Positions 10,710 through 19,115 of a DNA stretch of 64,000 nt are shown one piece after another (the first letter of the stretch is position 1; the number at the start of each line of letters is the position of its first letter). Source of the stretch: Streptomyces antibioticus (lineage in GTDB: Bacteria; Actinomycetota; Actinomycetes; Streptomycetales; Streptomycetaceae); the NCBI RefSeq assembly GCF_001514065.1, contig NZ_KQ948424.1:1-64000 (forward strand), read 5' to 3'. Made by a program: the position numbers and the translations under genes. The notes under the pieces are model-generated. The model did not search any database. It saw only the letters and a program-made list of their open reading frames with translations, and was not told the DNA's origin.

Positions 10710-11630
10710 ATGGTCATGGAAAAGGCACGGGAGATACTGGTCATCGGCGGCAGCCGCTATTTCGGCAAGCGGCTCGTCACACGTCTGCTGGCCGCCGGGG
10801 ACCGGGTGACGGTCCTCAACCGCGGCTCGTCGGCTCCGCCGCCCGGGGCGACGCATCTCGTCGCCGACCGCAACGACGAGACGTCCCTCCTGGCAGCGCT
10901 CGGCTCCCGCACGTTCGACGTCGTCGTCGACCAGGTCTGCTACACCCCGCGGCAGGCGGACATCGCGCGGCGGGTGTTCACGGGCCGTACCGGCCGCTAT
11001 GTGATGACGTCGACGGTCGAGGTGTACGAGTACGAGGACTCCATCACGCCCGTACGGGAGGACGCCGTCGATCCGCTGACGGTGCCCGTCGATCTCGAAC
11101 TTCCCTGGGAAGACCCGGAGTTCCTCGACGCCCACTACGGCGAGGGCAAGCGCCAGGCGGAGGCGGTCTTCGCGACCGACCCGGACTTCCCTTATGTGGC
11201 CGTCCGCGTGGCCCATGTCCTGGGCGGGGACGACGACTTCACAGGACGCCTGGAGCACTACGCCTCCCGCATCAGGGCCCGTGAGCCGATCGCGGTGCCG
11301 TTCTCCAACCAGCCCGCCACCTACATCCACGTCGAGGAGATCGCCGACTTCCTGGTGTGGGCGGTGGGCGAGGACTTCACGGGCCCGGTCAACGCCGCCT
11401 CCCACGGCCTGCTCACCACCGTCGACCTGTGCGAGGCGATCGTCGCGCAGGTGCCCGAGGGCAAGGTCGTGCTCCAGCTCGTCGAGGTCGGCGAGGTCTC
11501 GCCGTTCTCCTTCTTCCGCTCCTACGGCATGGACAACTCCCGTGCCACCAAGCTCGGTTTCACCTTCCGCGCCGCGCCGGCGTGGCTCATGGCGGCCGTG
11601 GCGGAGACGCTCGGGAAGGACGGCAACTGA
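10710..11630 (+). CDS. NAD(P)-dependent epimerase/dehydratase (extended SDR)
   Basis: 306 residues. The N-terminal Rossmann motif is ILVIGGSRYFGKRLV and the catalytic Tyr-Lys pair fits HYGEGK (YxxxK). C-terminal residues 200-260 form the substrate lobe. It belongs to the atypical NAD-dependent epimerase group common in actinobacteria; the substrate is unknown. AGGAG at 10701 precedes ATG 10710 by 4 nt; ATG 10716, two codons later, has 10-nt spacing and is an equal alternative. The downstream aldo-keto reductase starts 1 nt after this stop. Confidence 0.85.
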   Translation: MVMEKAREILVIGGSRYFGKRLVTRLLAAGDRVTVLNRGSSAPPPGATHLVADRNDETSLLAALGSRTFDVVVDQVCYTPRQADIARRVFTGRTGRYVMTSTVEVYEYEDSITPVREDAVDPLTVPVDLELPWEDPEFLDAHYGEGKRQAEAVFATDPDFPYVAVRVAHVLGGDDDFTGRLEHYASRIRAREPIAVPFSNQPATYIHVEEIADFLVWAVGEDFTGPVNAASHGLLTTVDLCEAIVAQVPEGKVVLQLVEVGEVSPFSFFRSYGMDNSRATKLGFTFRAAPAWLMAAVAETLGKDGN

Positions 11631-11631
11631 C

Positions 11632-12501
11632 ATGCGGTACCGCACACTCGGGGACCTGAAGGTGAGCGCCGTGGGGCTCGGCGCGATGCCGCTGTCCATC
11701 GAGGGACGGCCGGACGAGGAACGCGCGCTCGCGACCGTGCGGGCGGCGCTGGACGCGGGCGTCACGCTCTTCGACACGGCGGACTCCTACCATCTCCCCG
11801 GCGCCGAGCCCGGCCACAACGAACGGCTGCTGGCCCGCGCCCTGGCCGGCGCCGACGTTCTCGTCGCCACGAAGGGCGGCCGGGGCCGGCCGGCGGACGG
11901 CAGCTGGACGGTCGACGGCGACCCGCGGCACCTCAAGCGGGCCGCCGAGGGCTCCCTGCGGCGGCTCGGCGTCGAGGCCATCGGCCTCTACCAGCTCCAC
12001 AAGCCCGATCCCGCAGTCCCCTTCGAGGAGTCGGTCGGCGCACTGCGCGAGCTGCTCGACGAGGGCAAGATCCGGGTGGCCGGCGTCTCCAACGCGGCTG
12101 CGGAGCAGATCCGTACGGCCCGAGCGATCCTCGGTGACCGCCTGGTGTCGGTGCAGAACCGCTACTCGCCGGAGGTCCGGGACAGCGAGCCCGAGCTGCG
12201 GCTGTGCGCGGAGCTGGGGCTCGCCTTCCTGCCGTGGAGCCCACTGGGCGGCATCTCGCGCAGCTCGCTGGACGGGCCGTCGGGTCTGGCGGCCGCCGGG
12301 CACTTCGCCACCTTCCACGAGATCGCGGCCGAACGCGGGGTCAGCCCCCAACAGGTGGGCCTGGCCTGGCTGCTGGCGAAGTCCCCGACCGTGATCCCGA
12401 TCCCGGGTGCGAGCCGTCCGGAGACGATCCGGGACTCGGCGGAGGCGGCGGAACTGGTGCTGAGCGGGGCGGAGTTGGCGCGGCTGGAGCGACTCGGTTA
12501 G
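11632..12501 (+). CDS. Aldo/keto reductase
   Basis: 289 residues, a (beta/alpha)8 NADPH-dependent oxidoreductase. Visible are the N-terminal LGLGAMP-type strand, catalytic Asp and Tyr in FDTADSYH, Lys in VATKGG, His in YQLHKPD, and the cofactor-binding PIPGASRPETI. The physiological substrate is not evident. It starts 1 nt after the epimerase stop, so the two are coupled and may act on one carbohydrate or carbonyl substrate. The divergent AsnC-type regulator is a candidate controller. Confidence 0.9.
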   Translation: MRYRTLGDLKVSAVGLGAMPLSIEGRPDEERALATVRAALDAGVTLFDTADSYHLPGAEPGHNERLLARALAGADVLVATKGGRGRPADGSWTVDGDPRHLKRAAEGSLRRLGVEAIGLYQLHKPDPAVPFEESVGALRELLDEGKIRVAGVSNAAAEQIRTARAILGDRLVSVQNRYSPEVRDSEPELRLCAELGLAFLPWSPLGGISRSSLDGPSGLAAAGHFATFHEIAAERGVSPQQVGLAWLLAKSPTVIPIPGASRPETIRDSAEAAELVLSGAELARLERLG

Positions 12502-12896
12502 GCGGCCGAAACTGCTTGGCCAGGCAACCGAAACCCCTTGGCAGGCAGCTGGAGCCGCTTGGCCGGCCCTCCAGGGCCTGTCCGGCGGATCATGCCGCGG
12601 ACGCGGGGGTTGGCACGCCGCTTTCCCGCGACCAGATCGGCGGGTGAGCGGGGCAAAGGGACAGAGCGGGTCAGCGAGCCTCCGCGCCAGGGGGGCGCTT
12701 GCACGCGGGGGCGCCGGGCCCCGCGCTGCTGGCTCACCGGGCCTCGCCTCACCGGATCACCGGGCCACCGGGCCTCGCCTCACCGGATCACCGGGCCACC
12801 GGGCCTCGCCTCACCGGATCACCCGGCCTCGCCTCACCCCGTCACCGCGTCACCGGGAAGCCGCATCACCAGCCACCGCACCACCACCAAGTCACG
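12502..12896. other. Non-coding interval with short repeats
   Basis: No convincing gene. The first part holds three loose copies of a CTTGGC(C)AGGC/GCTTGGCCGG segment. From about 12568 comes GGCCTGTCCGGCGGATCATG, which I recall as a dispersed Streptomyces intergenic element with a GTCCG...CGGAC stem. A 31-bp tandem repeat follows (separate entry). Open frames here are Thr/His/Pro-rich translations of repeats. Confidence 0.6.
12739..12840. repeat. 31-bp tandem repeat
   Basis: Units of 31 bp begin at 12739, 12770 and 12801. Each starts GGGCCTCGCCTCACCGGATC; the first two are identical and the third breaks down after about 22 bp. Shorter CTCACC/CACCGG echoes run to about 12900. The array lies between convergent genes and has no spacers, so it is not CRISPR. 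Confidence 0.85.
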
Positions 12897-13544
12897 TCAC
12901 CGGGGAGTCGCGACCCCCGTCCACGGCTCCCCGGTGCGCCCCGCCCACTCACGCGCCGCGTCCGGCCGGCCGGTGAGCAGCAGGAGGAGGGCGGCGATCG
13001 GCCCCCGCAGCTCATCCCCGCTCCCGCGCGTCCACTCGATGTCGGTGGCGACGAGCCGCGCCTTCGGCAGGGGCCAGGGGCGCGGCGGGAGCCGCATGGT
13101 CCACACCCGCTCCGCGGCGGCGCGGGCGGCGGTCGGCGACACCGCCCGCTCCCGGCCCAGCGCGAGGGCGATGTCCTGGCCGTGGACGAGGAGGTCGAGC
13201 AGGGGTTCGTGCGGTGAGGTCGTGGGGGCGAGGCGCCGGGAGCCGATGATCGACCGCAGATGGCCGACGATCACGTCGGTGGGTGCCGCGGCCTCGCGGA
13301 CGGCCGTGTCATGGATCATCCGGTTCCAGTTCCCGCGGGCGCGGAGCATCTCCCGTACCGCCTGCCCTCGGGTGATGCGGGCGGCGAGGGTCAGATGGGC
13401 GGCCACGTCCCGCACCCGCCAGTCACCGCAGCGCGTGGGCGTCTCCCACTCCTCGGCGCTCAGGCTCTCCAGCAGGTCCGCGAGGCTCGCGCGCTCACGG
13501 TCGACGACCTGCCACAACTCGTCGGTCTCCAGCATGACGCCCAT
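12897..13544 (-). CDS. Maleylpyruvate isomerase/DinB-like mycothiol-dependent family protein
   Basis: 215 residues. The N-terminal four-helix bundle has the metal site pattern of the TIGR03083/MDMPI family: CGDWRVRDVAAHLT near residue 40 and VHGQDIALALG near 125. A C-terminal domain ends with LLLLLTGRP. Members bind a divalent metal and use mycothiol or act as uncharacterised thiol transferases. ATG 13544 is chosen; GTG 13553 is three codons upstream. It is divergent from marR across three operator half-sites, so the MarR protein probably represses it. Confidence 0.82.
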   Translation of the reverse strand: MGVMLETDELWQVVDRERASLADLLESLSAEEWETPTRCGDWRVRDVAAHLTLAARITRGQAVREMLRARGNWNRMIHDTAVREAAAPTDVIVGHLRSIIGSRRLAPTTSPHEPLLDLLVHGQDIALALGRERAVSPTAARAAAERVWTMRLPPRPWPLPKARLVATDIEWTRGSGDELRGPIAALLLLLTGRPDAAREWAGRTGEPWTGVATPR

Positions 13545-13572
13545 GGGAATCACCCACTCAAGTGGTAAGCTT

Positions 13573-13601
13573 CTCTGACCAAATTAGTCAGAGTCTCTGA
13601 C
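13573..13601. promoter_or_regulatory. Triple half-site operator between the mycothiol-type gene and marR
   Basis: CTCTGAC (13573-13579), GTCAGAG (13587-13593) and CTCTGAC (13595-13601) alternate in orientation. They form two overlapping palindromes, one with a 7-bp and one with a 1-bp centre. The site lies 28 bp from the minus-strand start and 50 bp from marR, and is a probable MarR operator. Confidence 0.7.
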
Positions 13602-13651
13602 CACTGTCAAGCGATACCAGCCATACCGGCGACACCGAGGGAGCGTCGACG

Positions 13652-14092
13652 ATGCCTGCGGAGAGCGAGCTCAACACGGGCGTGCTGCTGTTCCTCCCGT
13701 ACCGGGCCCTGGAGAACCGAGTCTTCGCCGCGCTCGCCGAGGCCGGTTTCGACGACTTCACGCCCGCCCAGGCCCGCGTGATGCAGCGCATCGGCCCGAA
13801 CGGCACGCGGCTGACCGAGCTGGCCGAACAGGCCCAGATCACCAAGCAGACCGCGGGCTTCCTGGTCGACCAGCTGGAGAAGGCGGGCTATGTGACCCGG
13901 ATACCGGACCCGACGGACAAGCGGGCCCGGCTGGTGTGCGGGGCGGAGAAGGCGTGGGCGGCCAAGGAGGTGGCCGACGGGGTGGTGGCCGAGGTGGAGA
14001 AGGAGTGGGAGGAGCACCTCGGCAAGCGCCGCATGAAGCAGTTGCGCGAGGCCCTGTCACTGCTGCGGGAGATCACGGACCCGTGGGCCTGA
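13652..14092 (+). CDS. MarR-family transcriptional regulator
   Basis: 146 residues, full-length MarR fold. The helix-turn-helix is LTELAEQAQITKQTAGFLVDQL and the wing IPDPTDKRARLV. It is likely autoregulated and controls the divergent gene through the CTCTGAC half-sites. GAGGGAG lies upstream of ATG 13652. The final 36 bp overlap the 3' end of the convergent DUF2127 gene. The ligand is unknown. Confidence 0.9.
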   Translation: MPAESELNTGVLLFLPYRALENRVFAALAEAGFDDFTPAQARVMQRIGPNGTRLTELAEQAQITKQTAGFLVDQLEKAGYVTRIPDPTDKRARLVCGAEKAWAAKEVADGVVAEVEKEWEEHLGKRRMKQLREALSLLREITDPWA

Positions 14093-14866
14093 CTGGGCGG
14101 CCCCGGAAGGCACCTTCGCGGCTTCCTCGACCTCCAGCAGGGACGCGCTGCGGCGTTCCGCCTCGAAGGCACGGTGGCCGCCGCGCAGCCCGAACAGGCG
14201 CTTGGTGAGCAGGATGTAGAGCACGGCGAGGATGTTGAGGACCAGGGTGGCGATCTTCAACCAGCTGATGTGCTCGGTGAGTTCGTAGATCTCCAGGGGG
14301 AGGAAGGCGGCCGTGGCGACGACCGTCAGATACTCCGCCCAGCGCTTGGCGTACCAGAGCCCGACAGCCTCGACGAGTTCGATGAGCGCGTAGGCCAGGA
14401 GCAGCGCCGCGACCAGGACCAGGGTGTCGTGCTTGTACCCGAAGGTCTTCTGGAGGGTGTCGACGACCGGTGAATGGTCGAGGTCGTAGTGGAAGTGCCG
14501 GAAGACCGGGCGGAAGACGTCGAGATACTCGTCGAAGAGCCGGCGCACCGCGTCCTGGGAGTTGCTGAACTTCCACACGGCCGCCGCGACCAGCACGATG
14601 AACACGCCGCGCACGGCCCGCTCGATCGCGAGGAAGCGCAGTACGAACAGATCCCGCAGCACCTTGCCGCGCGGCACGAGGGGAGCTTCGGCGGCCGGCC
14701 CCGCCCCGTGCGGCTCGCCGAGCGCGAAGTCACCGCAGCGCAGACAGCGCCAGACCTCGCCGAGCGCGGTGTCGGCACGCAGCCGGATCCGCAGCCGGGG
14801 GTCGTCCGGCGCGTACGTCACATGCCCGCGCCGCGCGCAGGTGCGCCGGTCCCAGTCGATCGCCAT
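14057..14866 (-). CDS. DUF2127 integral membrane protein
   Basis: 269 residues. The N-terminal cytoplasmic part has a possible zinc knuckle: CARRGH near residue 10 and RCLRCGDF near 40. The DUF2127 domain has four hydrophobic segments (VFIVLVAAAVW; LVLVAALLLAYALIELVEAVGLW; EYLTVVATAAFLPLEIYEL; LKIATLVLNILAVLYILL) and the conserved YDLDHSPVV. The tail is charged. Function is unknown. Start ATG 14866. The 3' end overlaps marR by 36 bp. Confidence 0.85.
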   Translation of the reverse strand: MAIDWDRRTCARRGHVTYAPDDPRLRIRLRADTALGEVWRCLRCGDFALGEPHGAGPAAEAPLVPRGKVLRDLFVLRFLAIERAVRGVFIVLVAAAVWKFSNSQDAVRRLFDEYLDVFRPVFRHFHYDLDHSPVVDTLQKTFGYKHDTLVLVAALLLAYALIELVEAVGLWYAKRWAEYLTVVATAAFLPLEIYELTEHISWLKIATLVLNILAVLYILLTKRLFGLRGGHRAFEAERRSASLLEVEEAAKVPSGAAQSGPRVRDLPQQ

Positions 14867-14880
14867 CCCCCGTGCCTTCC

Positions 14881-14922
14881 CCGAACGCCGAACGCCGAAC
14901 GCCGAACGCCGAACGCCGAATG
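14881..14922. repeat. Heptanucleotide tandem repeat
   Basis: Six consecutive 7-bp units, CCGAACG five times then CCGAATG. It lies 14 bp upstream of the DUF2127 start, within its likely leader or promoter. Such repeats change length by slippage. Confidence 0.85.
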
Positions 14923-14924
14923 AG

Positions 14925-14958
14925 CCTGCCGCGCCTGTACGGGGGCAGGCGCGGCAGG
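14925..14958 (-). terminator. Strong hairpin downstream of dctA
   Basis: A perfect 13-bp stem, CCTGCCGCGCCTG with CAGGCGCGGCAGG, and an 8-nt loop. There is no T-run, as is common in Streptomyces. It lies 163 nt after the dctA stop and before the DUF2127 gene on the same strand, so it is the probable end of the dctA transcript. Confidence 0.6.
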
Positions 14959-15120
14959 CTAGTGGGGGTGGGTAAGAGTTCGGTGAGTGATGACTCTTGT
15001 CGTGTTGGTGCCCGGGCGGCTGAACGGCGGGGGAGCTACTCAGCCGCCCGGAGTCTTGAGGCAGGGCCGCTGTCGCGGCAGTGAAGTTGTCGCGGCAGTG
15101 AACGCGTCCGGCGGGCCGGC

Positions 15121-16533
15121 TCAGGCCTTGGCGAGTTCCTTCTCGCCGCCCTGCTCGGGCAGCTCCGCGTGGACGTCGTCGCCGGCGCCGTCTCCGTCCT
15201 CGTCGAGCAGCGTCTTCTCGTCGAAGGGCAGCTGACCGGCGAGCACCTGGTCGACCCGGGCGCGGTCGATCTCCTTGGTCCAGGTGCCGATCAGGACCGT
15301 GGCGACGGCGTTGCCCGCGAAGTTGGTGAGGGCGCGGGCCTCGCTCATGAAGCGGTCGATGCCGACGATGAGGCCGAGGCCGTCCACCAGGGCGGGCTTG
15401 TGCGACTGAAGGCCACCGGCCAGGGTCGCGAGACCGGCACCGGTGACACCGGCGGCGCCCTTGGAGGCGACGAACAGGAAGAGCAGCAGCGGGATCTGCT
15501 CACCGAGCGACATCGGCGTACCCATGGCGTCGGCGATGAACAGCGAGGCCATGGTCATGTAGATCATGGTGCCGTCGAGGTTGAAGGAGTAGCCGGTCGG
15601 GACGGTGATGCCGACGACGGGCTTGCTGACGCCCATGTGCTCCATCTTCGCGATGAGCCGCGGCAGCGCGGACTCGGAGGAGGAGGTGGAGAGGATCAGC
15701 AGGAACTCACGACCGAGGTACTTGAAGAGCTTGAGGATGTTGAGACCCGCGATGACCCGCAGCAGCGCGCCGAGCACGAGGAAGACGAACAGGAAACAGG
15801 TGATGTAGAAGCCGACCATCAGCAGCGCGAGGTCCTTCAGGGCGTCCACGCCCGCCGAACCGACGACGGCGGCCATCGCACCGAAGGCGCCGATCGGAGC
15901 GGCCCACATCACCATGGCGAGAATCCGGAAGACGAGCCGCTGGATGTGCTCGACACCGCGCAGGATCGGCTGCCCGGTGGAGCCCATGGCCTGGAGCGCG
16001 AAGCCCGCGAGGAGGGCGATGAGCAGGGTCTGGAGGACCTCGCCCTCGGTGAAGGCGGAGACGAAGGTGGTCGGGATGATGCCGAGCAGGAACTCGGTGG
16101 TGTCCTTGGCCTCCGCGTCGACCTGGGCGTGGCCGACGTCCTTGACGGCGTCGGTGACGGCGAGGCCGGTGCCCGGGTCGAGGATGTTGCCGACGATGAG
16201 GCCGATACCGAGCGCGACCAGCGACATGACCATGAAGTAGCCGAGGGCGATACCGCCGACGGCGCCCACCTTGGCGGCCTTCCGTACCGAGCCGATGCCC
16301 AGGACGATCGTGCAGAAGATGATCGGCGAGATCATCATCTTGATCAGGCTCACGAAGCCGGTACCGAGCGGCTTCAGCTCGACGGCGAAGTCCGGAGCGA
16401 CCATGCCGACGAGGATGCCGAGCGCGACCGCGACGATCACCGCGATGTAGAGATAGTGGGTCCGGTCCTTCTTGACCTTGACCTTGGGTGCCGTATCGGG
16501 TGATCCGGATGCTGCGGGGGTGCTGGCGGCCAC
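15121..16533 (-). CDS. dctA: C4-dicarboxylate/proton-sodium symporter DctA
   Basis: 470 residues of the DAACS (SLC1-like) family, importing succinate, fumarate or malate. About eight transmembrane segments are visible. Hallmarks are the Ser-rich loop LILSTSSSESALPRL, PTGYSFNLDGT and FMSEARALTNFAGN. The start is GTG 16533, set by AAGGAGGG 7 nt upstream; an open frame continues into the promoter region. Tails at both ends are hydrophilic; the C-tail is acidic. The divergent CitA/CitB-type system very likely controls it. Confidence 0.93.
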   Translation of the reverse strand: MAASTPAASGSPDTAPKVKVKKDRTHYLYIAVIVAVALGILVGMVAPDFAVELKPLGTGFVSLIKMMISPIIFCTIVLGIGSVRKAAKVGAVGGIALGYFMVMSLVALGIGLIVGNILDPGTGLAVTDAVKDVGHAQVDAEAKDTTEFLLGIIPTTFVSAFTEGEVLQTLLIALLAGFALQAMGSTGQPILRGVEHIQRLVFRILAMVMWAAPIGAFGAMAAVVGSAGVDALKDLALLMVGFYITCFLFVFLVLGALLRVIAGLNILKLFKYLGREFLLILSTSSSESALPRLIAKMEHMGVSKPVVGITVPTGYSFNLDGTMIYMTMASLFIADAMGTPMSLGEQIPLLLFLFVASKGAAGVTGAGLATLAGGLQSHKPALVDGLGLIVGIDRFMSEARALTNFAGNAVATVLIGTWTKEIDRARVDQVLAGQLPFDEKTLLDEDGDGAGDDVHAELPEQGGEKELAKA

Positions 16534-16614
16534 GGCTGCCCTCCTTGACGTCTTCGTCGGCATACCGGCGTGCGGCTCACGTCCGGGCTGATTGAGGAAT
16601 GCCGTGACTATCTC

Positions 16615-16631
16615 CCGCCCTGTGAGGGCGG
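16615..16631. promoter_or_regulatory. Palindrome in the dctA/sensor-kinase divergent promoter region
   Basis: CCGCCC-TGTGA-GGGCGG, a perfect 6-bp inverted repeat with a 5-bp centre. It lies 82 bp before dctA and 53 bp before the kinase gene, and is a candidate site for the CitB-type response regulator. Confidence 0.5.
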
Positions 16632-16683
16632 TCACCCTTCCGTTCATTTAGTTCACACTTAACGTCGGAGGCACACTGACGAC

Positions 16684-18420
16684 ATGCGCATCCCCGTCCC
16701 TCGGCCCCGCAGCCTGGCCGCCCAGCTGTTCGCCATGCAGGCCGTGCTCATAGCGGTGCTGGTGGCGGGATACGCGCTGTTCACGTACGTCAGCGACCGC
16801 AGCCAGGCGGAGGAGGCGGCCGGCCGCCAGGCGATGGCGGTGGCGGGCGCGGTAGCGGATTCGCCGTCGGTACGACAGGCGATCCACACCCCCGACCCCT
16901 CGGCGCGGCTCCAGCCCTACGCGCTCCGCGTGATGCGTGACGCCGACGTCGACTTCGTGACGATCATGAACACGCACGGCATCCGCTGGACCCATCCGAC
17001 GGAGTCGGAGATAGGCAAGAAGTTCCTGGGCCGGATCGGCCCCGCCCTGGCCGGCGACTCCTTCACCGAGACCTACAAAGGCACCCTCGGCCTCTCGGTC
17101 CGCGCGGTCACGCCGATCATGGAGAACGGCAAGGTCATCGGCCTGGTCAGCGCCGGCATCAAGGTGGAGGCGATCAGCAAACGGGTCCAGGGTCAGCTCA
17201 CGGCCCTGCTCGGAGCCGCGGGAGGCGCGCTGGCGCTGGGCGCGATCGGCACGTACGCGATCAATGCCCGCCTTCGCCGCCACACCCATGGCATGAACGC
17301 GGCCGAGCTGAGCCGCATGCACGACTACCACCAGGCCGCGCTGCATGCGGTGCGTGAGGGGCTGCTGATGCTGGACGGCCAGTTCCGGGTGGCGTTGATC
17401 AACGACGGCGGGCGGGAGCTGTTGGGGGTGCCCGGGGACGTGGTGGGCCGGTCGGTGGCCGACCTGGGCCTTCCGGCGCCGCTGACGGGGGCGTTGCTGG
17501 CGTCGGAGCCGAGGGTGGATGAGGTGCATCTGGCGGCGGACCGGGTGTTGGTGGTGAACACCTCGCCGGTGTCGGGGGGTGAGCGGCGGGGCACGGTCGT
17601 GACGCTGCGGGATGTGACGGAACTGCAGTCGGTGATGGGTGAGTTGGACTCGGAGCGGGGCTTTACGCAGGCGCTGCGATCGCAGGCGCATGAGGCGGCT
17701 AACCGCCTCCACACGGTCGTGTCTTTGATCGAGCTGGGGCGGGCCGAGGAGGCGGTGGACTTCGCCACGGCGGAGCTGGAGTTGGCGCAGGCGCTGACGG
17801 ACCAGGTGGTGGCGGCGGTGAGTGAGCCGGTGCTGGCTGCGCTGTTGCTGGGGAAGACGGCGCAGGCGAACGAGCGGGGCGTGGAGCTGGTGGTGTCGGA
17901 GGACAGCCGGCTGGATGACGGGTTGCTGCCGGCGTCCCTGCCCGCCCGGGACCTGGTGACGATTCTCGGGAACCTGATCGACAACGCGGTGGATGCGGCG
18001 CAGGGGAGTGTGGGGGCGCGGGTGACGGTGACCGCGTACACGGCCGGTGGCGAGCTGGTGCTGCGGGTTGCGGATACGGGGGCGGGGGTCGACCCGGCGC
18101 ATGCGGAGGCGGTGTTCCAGCGGGGGTTCTCGACGAAGCCGGCGGGGCCGGGTGGACGGGGGCTGGGGTTGGCCCTCGTACGGCAGGCGGTTGCGCGGCA
18201 CGAGGGGACGCTGTCGGTCGCGGAAGCGGCCGGGGGCGGGGCGGAGTTCGAGGTAAGGGTGCCGTTGTGGGGGGCTGGGGGTGTCGAGGGTGCGGGTGCC
18301 GGAGGTGCTGGGGACGCCGAGGGTGCGAAGACCGCGGGCATGGTCGAAGATGCGTCGACGACAGCCGCGGTACTGGCCGAAAACCGGCGTGCTGCGCGAG
18401 GCACCGGAGGCGACGCATGA
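16684..18420 (+). CDS. CitA/DcuS-type sensor histidine kinase
   Basis: 578 residues. TM1 is at about 17-36, an extracytoplasmic PASp/sCache sensor at about 40-165 (with IGKKFLGRIGPAL and GLVSAGIKVE), TM2 at about 172-194, a cytoplasmic PAS at about 215-315, a DHp with His336 in SQAHEAANRLH, and a HATPase with N-box NLIDNAVDAA (430-439), DTGAGV and GGRGLGLALV. Relatives sense citrate or C4-dicarboxylates. The tail after about 530 is Gly/Ala-rich and low in complexity. ATGA overlap with the regulator gene and divergence from dctA support a dicarboxylate-uptake role. Confidence 0.9.
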   Translation: MRIPVPRPRSLAAQLFAMQAVLIAVLVAGYALFTYVSDRSQAEEAAGRQAMAVAGAVADSPSVRQAIHTPDPSARLQPYALRVMRDADVDFVTIMNTHGIRWTHPTESEIGKKFLGRIGPALAGDSFTETYKGTLGLSVRAVTPIMENGKVIGLVSAGIKVEAISKRVQGQLTALLGAAGGALALGAIGTYAINARLRRHTHGMNAAELSRMHDYHQAALHAVREGLLMLDGQFRVALINDGGRELLGVPGDVVGRSVADLGLPAPLTGALLASEPRVDEVHLAADRVLVVNTSPVSGGERRGTVVTLRDVTELQSVMGELDSERGFTQALRSQAHEAANRLHTVVSLIELGRAEEAVDFATAELELAQALTDQVVAAVSEPVLAALLLGKTAQANERGVELVVSEDSRLDDGLLPASLPARDLVTILGNLIDNAVDAAQGSVGARVTVTAYTAGGELVLRVADTGAGVDPAHAEAVFQRGFSTKPAGPGGRGLGLALVRQAVARHEGTLSVAEAAGGGAEFEVRVPLWGAGGVEGAGAGGAGDAEGAKTAGMVEDASTTAAVLAENRRAARGTGGDA

Positions 18421-19115
18421 CGACCCAGCCACCGCCCATCCGCGTCCTGGTCGTGGAGGACGACCCGGTCGCCGCGGATGCGCATGTGATGTACGTGGGG
18501 CGGGTGCCGGGGTTCGTCGCGGTCGGCAAGGCGCACACGGGGGCGGAGGCACGGCGCCTGCTGGACCGGACGCCGGTGGATCTGTTGCTGCTGGATCTGC
18601 ACCTGCCGGATGTGCACGGGTTGCAGTTCGCGCGGTCGTTGCGGGCGGCGGGGCATCAGGCGGATGTGATCGCGGTGACGTCGGCGCGGGATCTGACGGT
18701 GGTGCGGGAGGGGGTGTCGCTGGGGGTCGTGCAGTACGTACTGAAGCCGTTCACGTTCGCCACACTGCGGGATCGGCTGGTGCGGTACGCCGAGTTCCAT
18801 GCGGCGGTGGGGGAAGCGAGCGGGCAGGACGAGGTGGACCGGGCGTTGGCTTCGCTGCGGGCGCCGTCGCCTGCGGCGCTGCCGAAGGGGTTGAGTGCGC
18901 CGACGCTTGAGCGGGTGACGGTCGCTCTGCGGGATTCCGGGGAGGGACTTACGGCTACGGGGTTGGCCGAGGTGGTGGGGATTTCGCGGATCACTGCTCG
19001 GCGGTATCTGGAGCATCTCGTGGATGCGGGGCGGGCGGCGAGGGCTCCGCAGTACGGGACTGTGGGGCGGCCTGAGTTGCAGTATCGGTGGGTTAAGGGG
19101 GAGTTGGGGCGTTAG
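18417..19115 (+). CDS. CitB/DcuR-type response regulator
   Basis: 232 residues. Receiver domain: acidic pocket EDDP (14-17), phosphoacceptor Asp60 in LLLLDLHLPD, and Lys110 in YVLKPF. The C-terminal HTH (LTATGLAEVVGISRITARRYLEHLVDAGRA) is typical of the CitB class. ATG 18417 overlaps the kinase stop and has GGAGG upstream. The 3' end overlaps the stop of the convergent NB-ARC gene by 4 bp. The likely target is dctA. Confidence 0.92.
   Translation: MTTQPPPIRVLVVEDDPVAADAHVMYVGRVPGFVAVGKAHTGAEARRLLDRTPVDLLLLDLHLPDVHGLQFARSLRAAGHQADVIAVTSARDLTVVREGVSLGVVQYVLKPFTFATLRDRLVRYAEFHAAVGEASGQDEVDRALASLRAPSPAALPKGLSAPTLERVTVALRDSGEGLTATGLAEVVGISRITARRYLEHLVDAGRAARAPQYGTVGRPELQYRWVKGELGR

Noticed and set aside
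12739-12840. CRISPR-like repeat array
   Set aside because: Units are directly joined without unique spacers and there are no cas genes.
16534-16647. Longer N-terminus for DctA
   Set aside because: The strong AAGGAGGG 7 nt before GTG 16533 and lack of conserved residues upstream favour the shorter protein.
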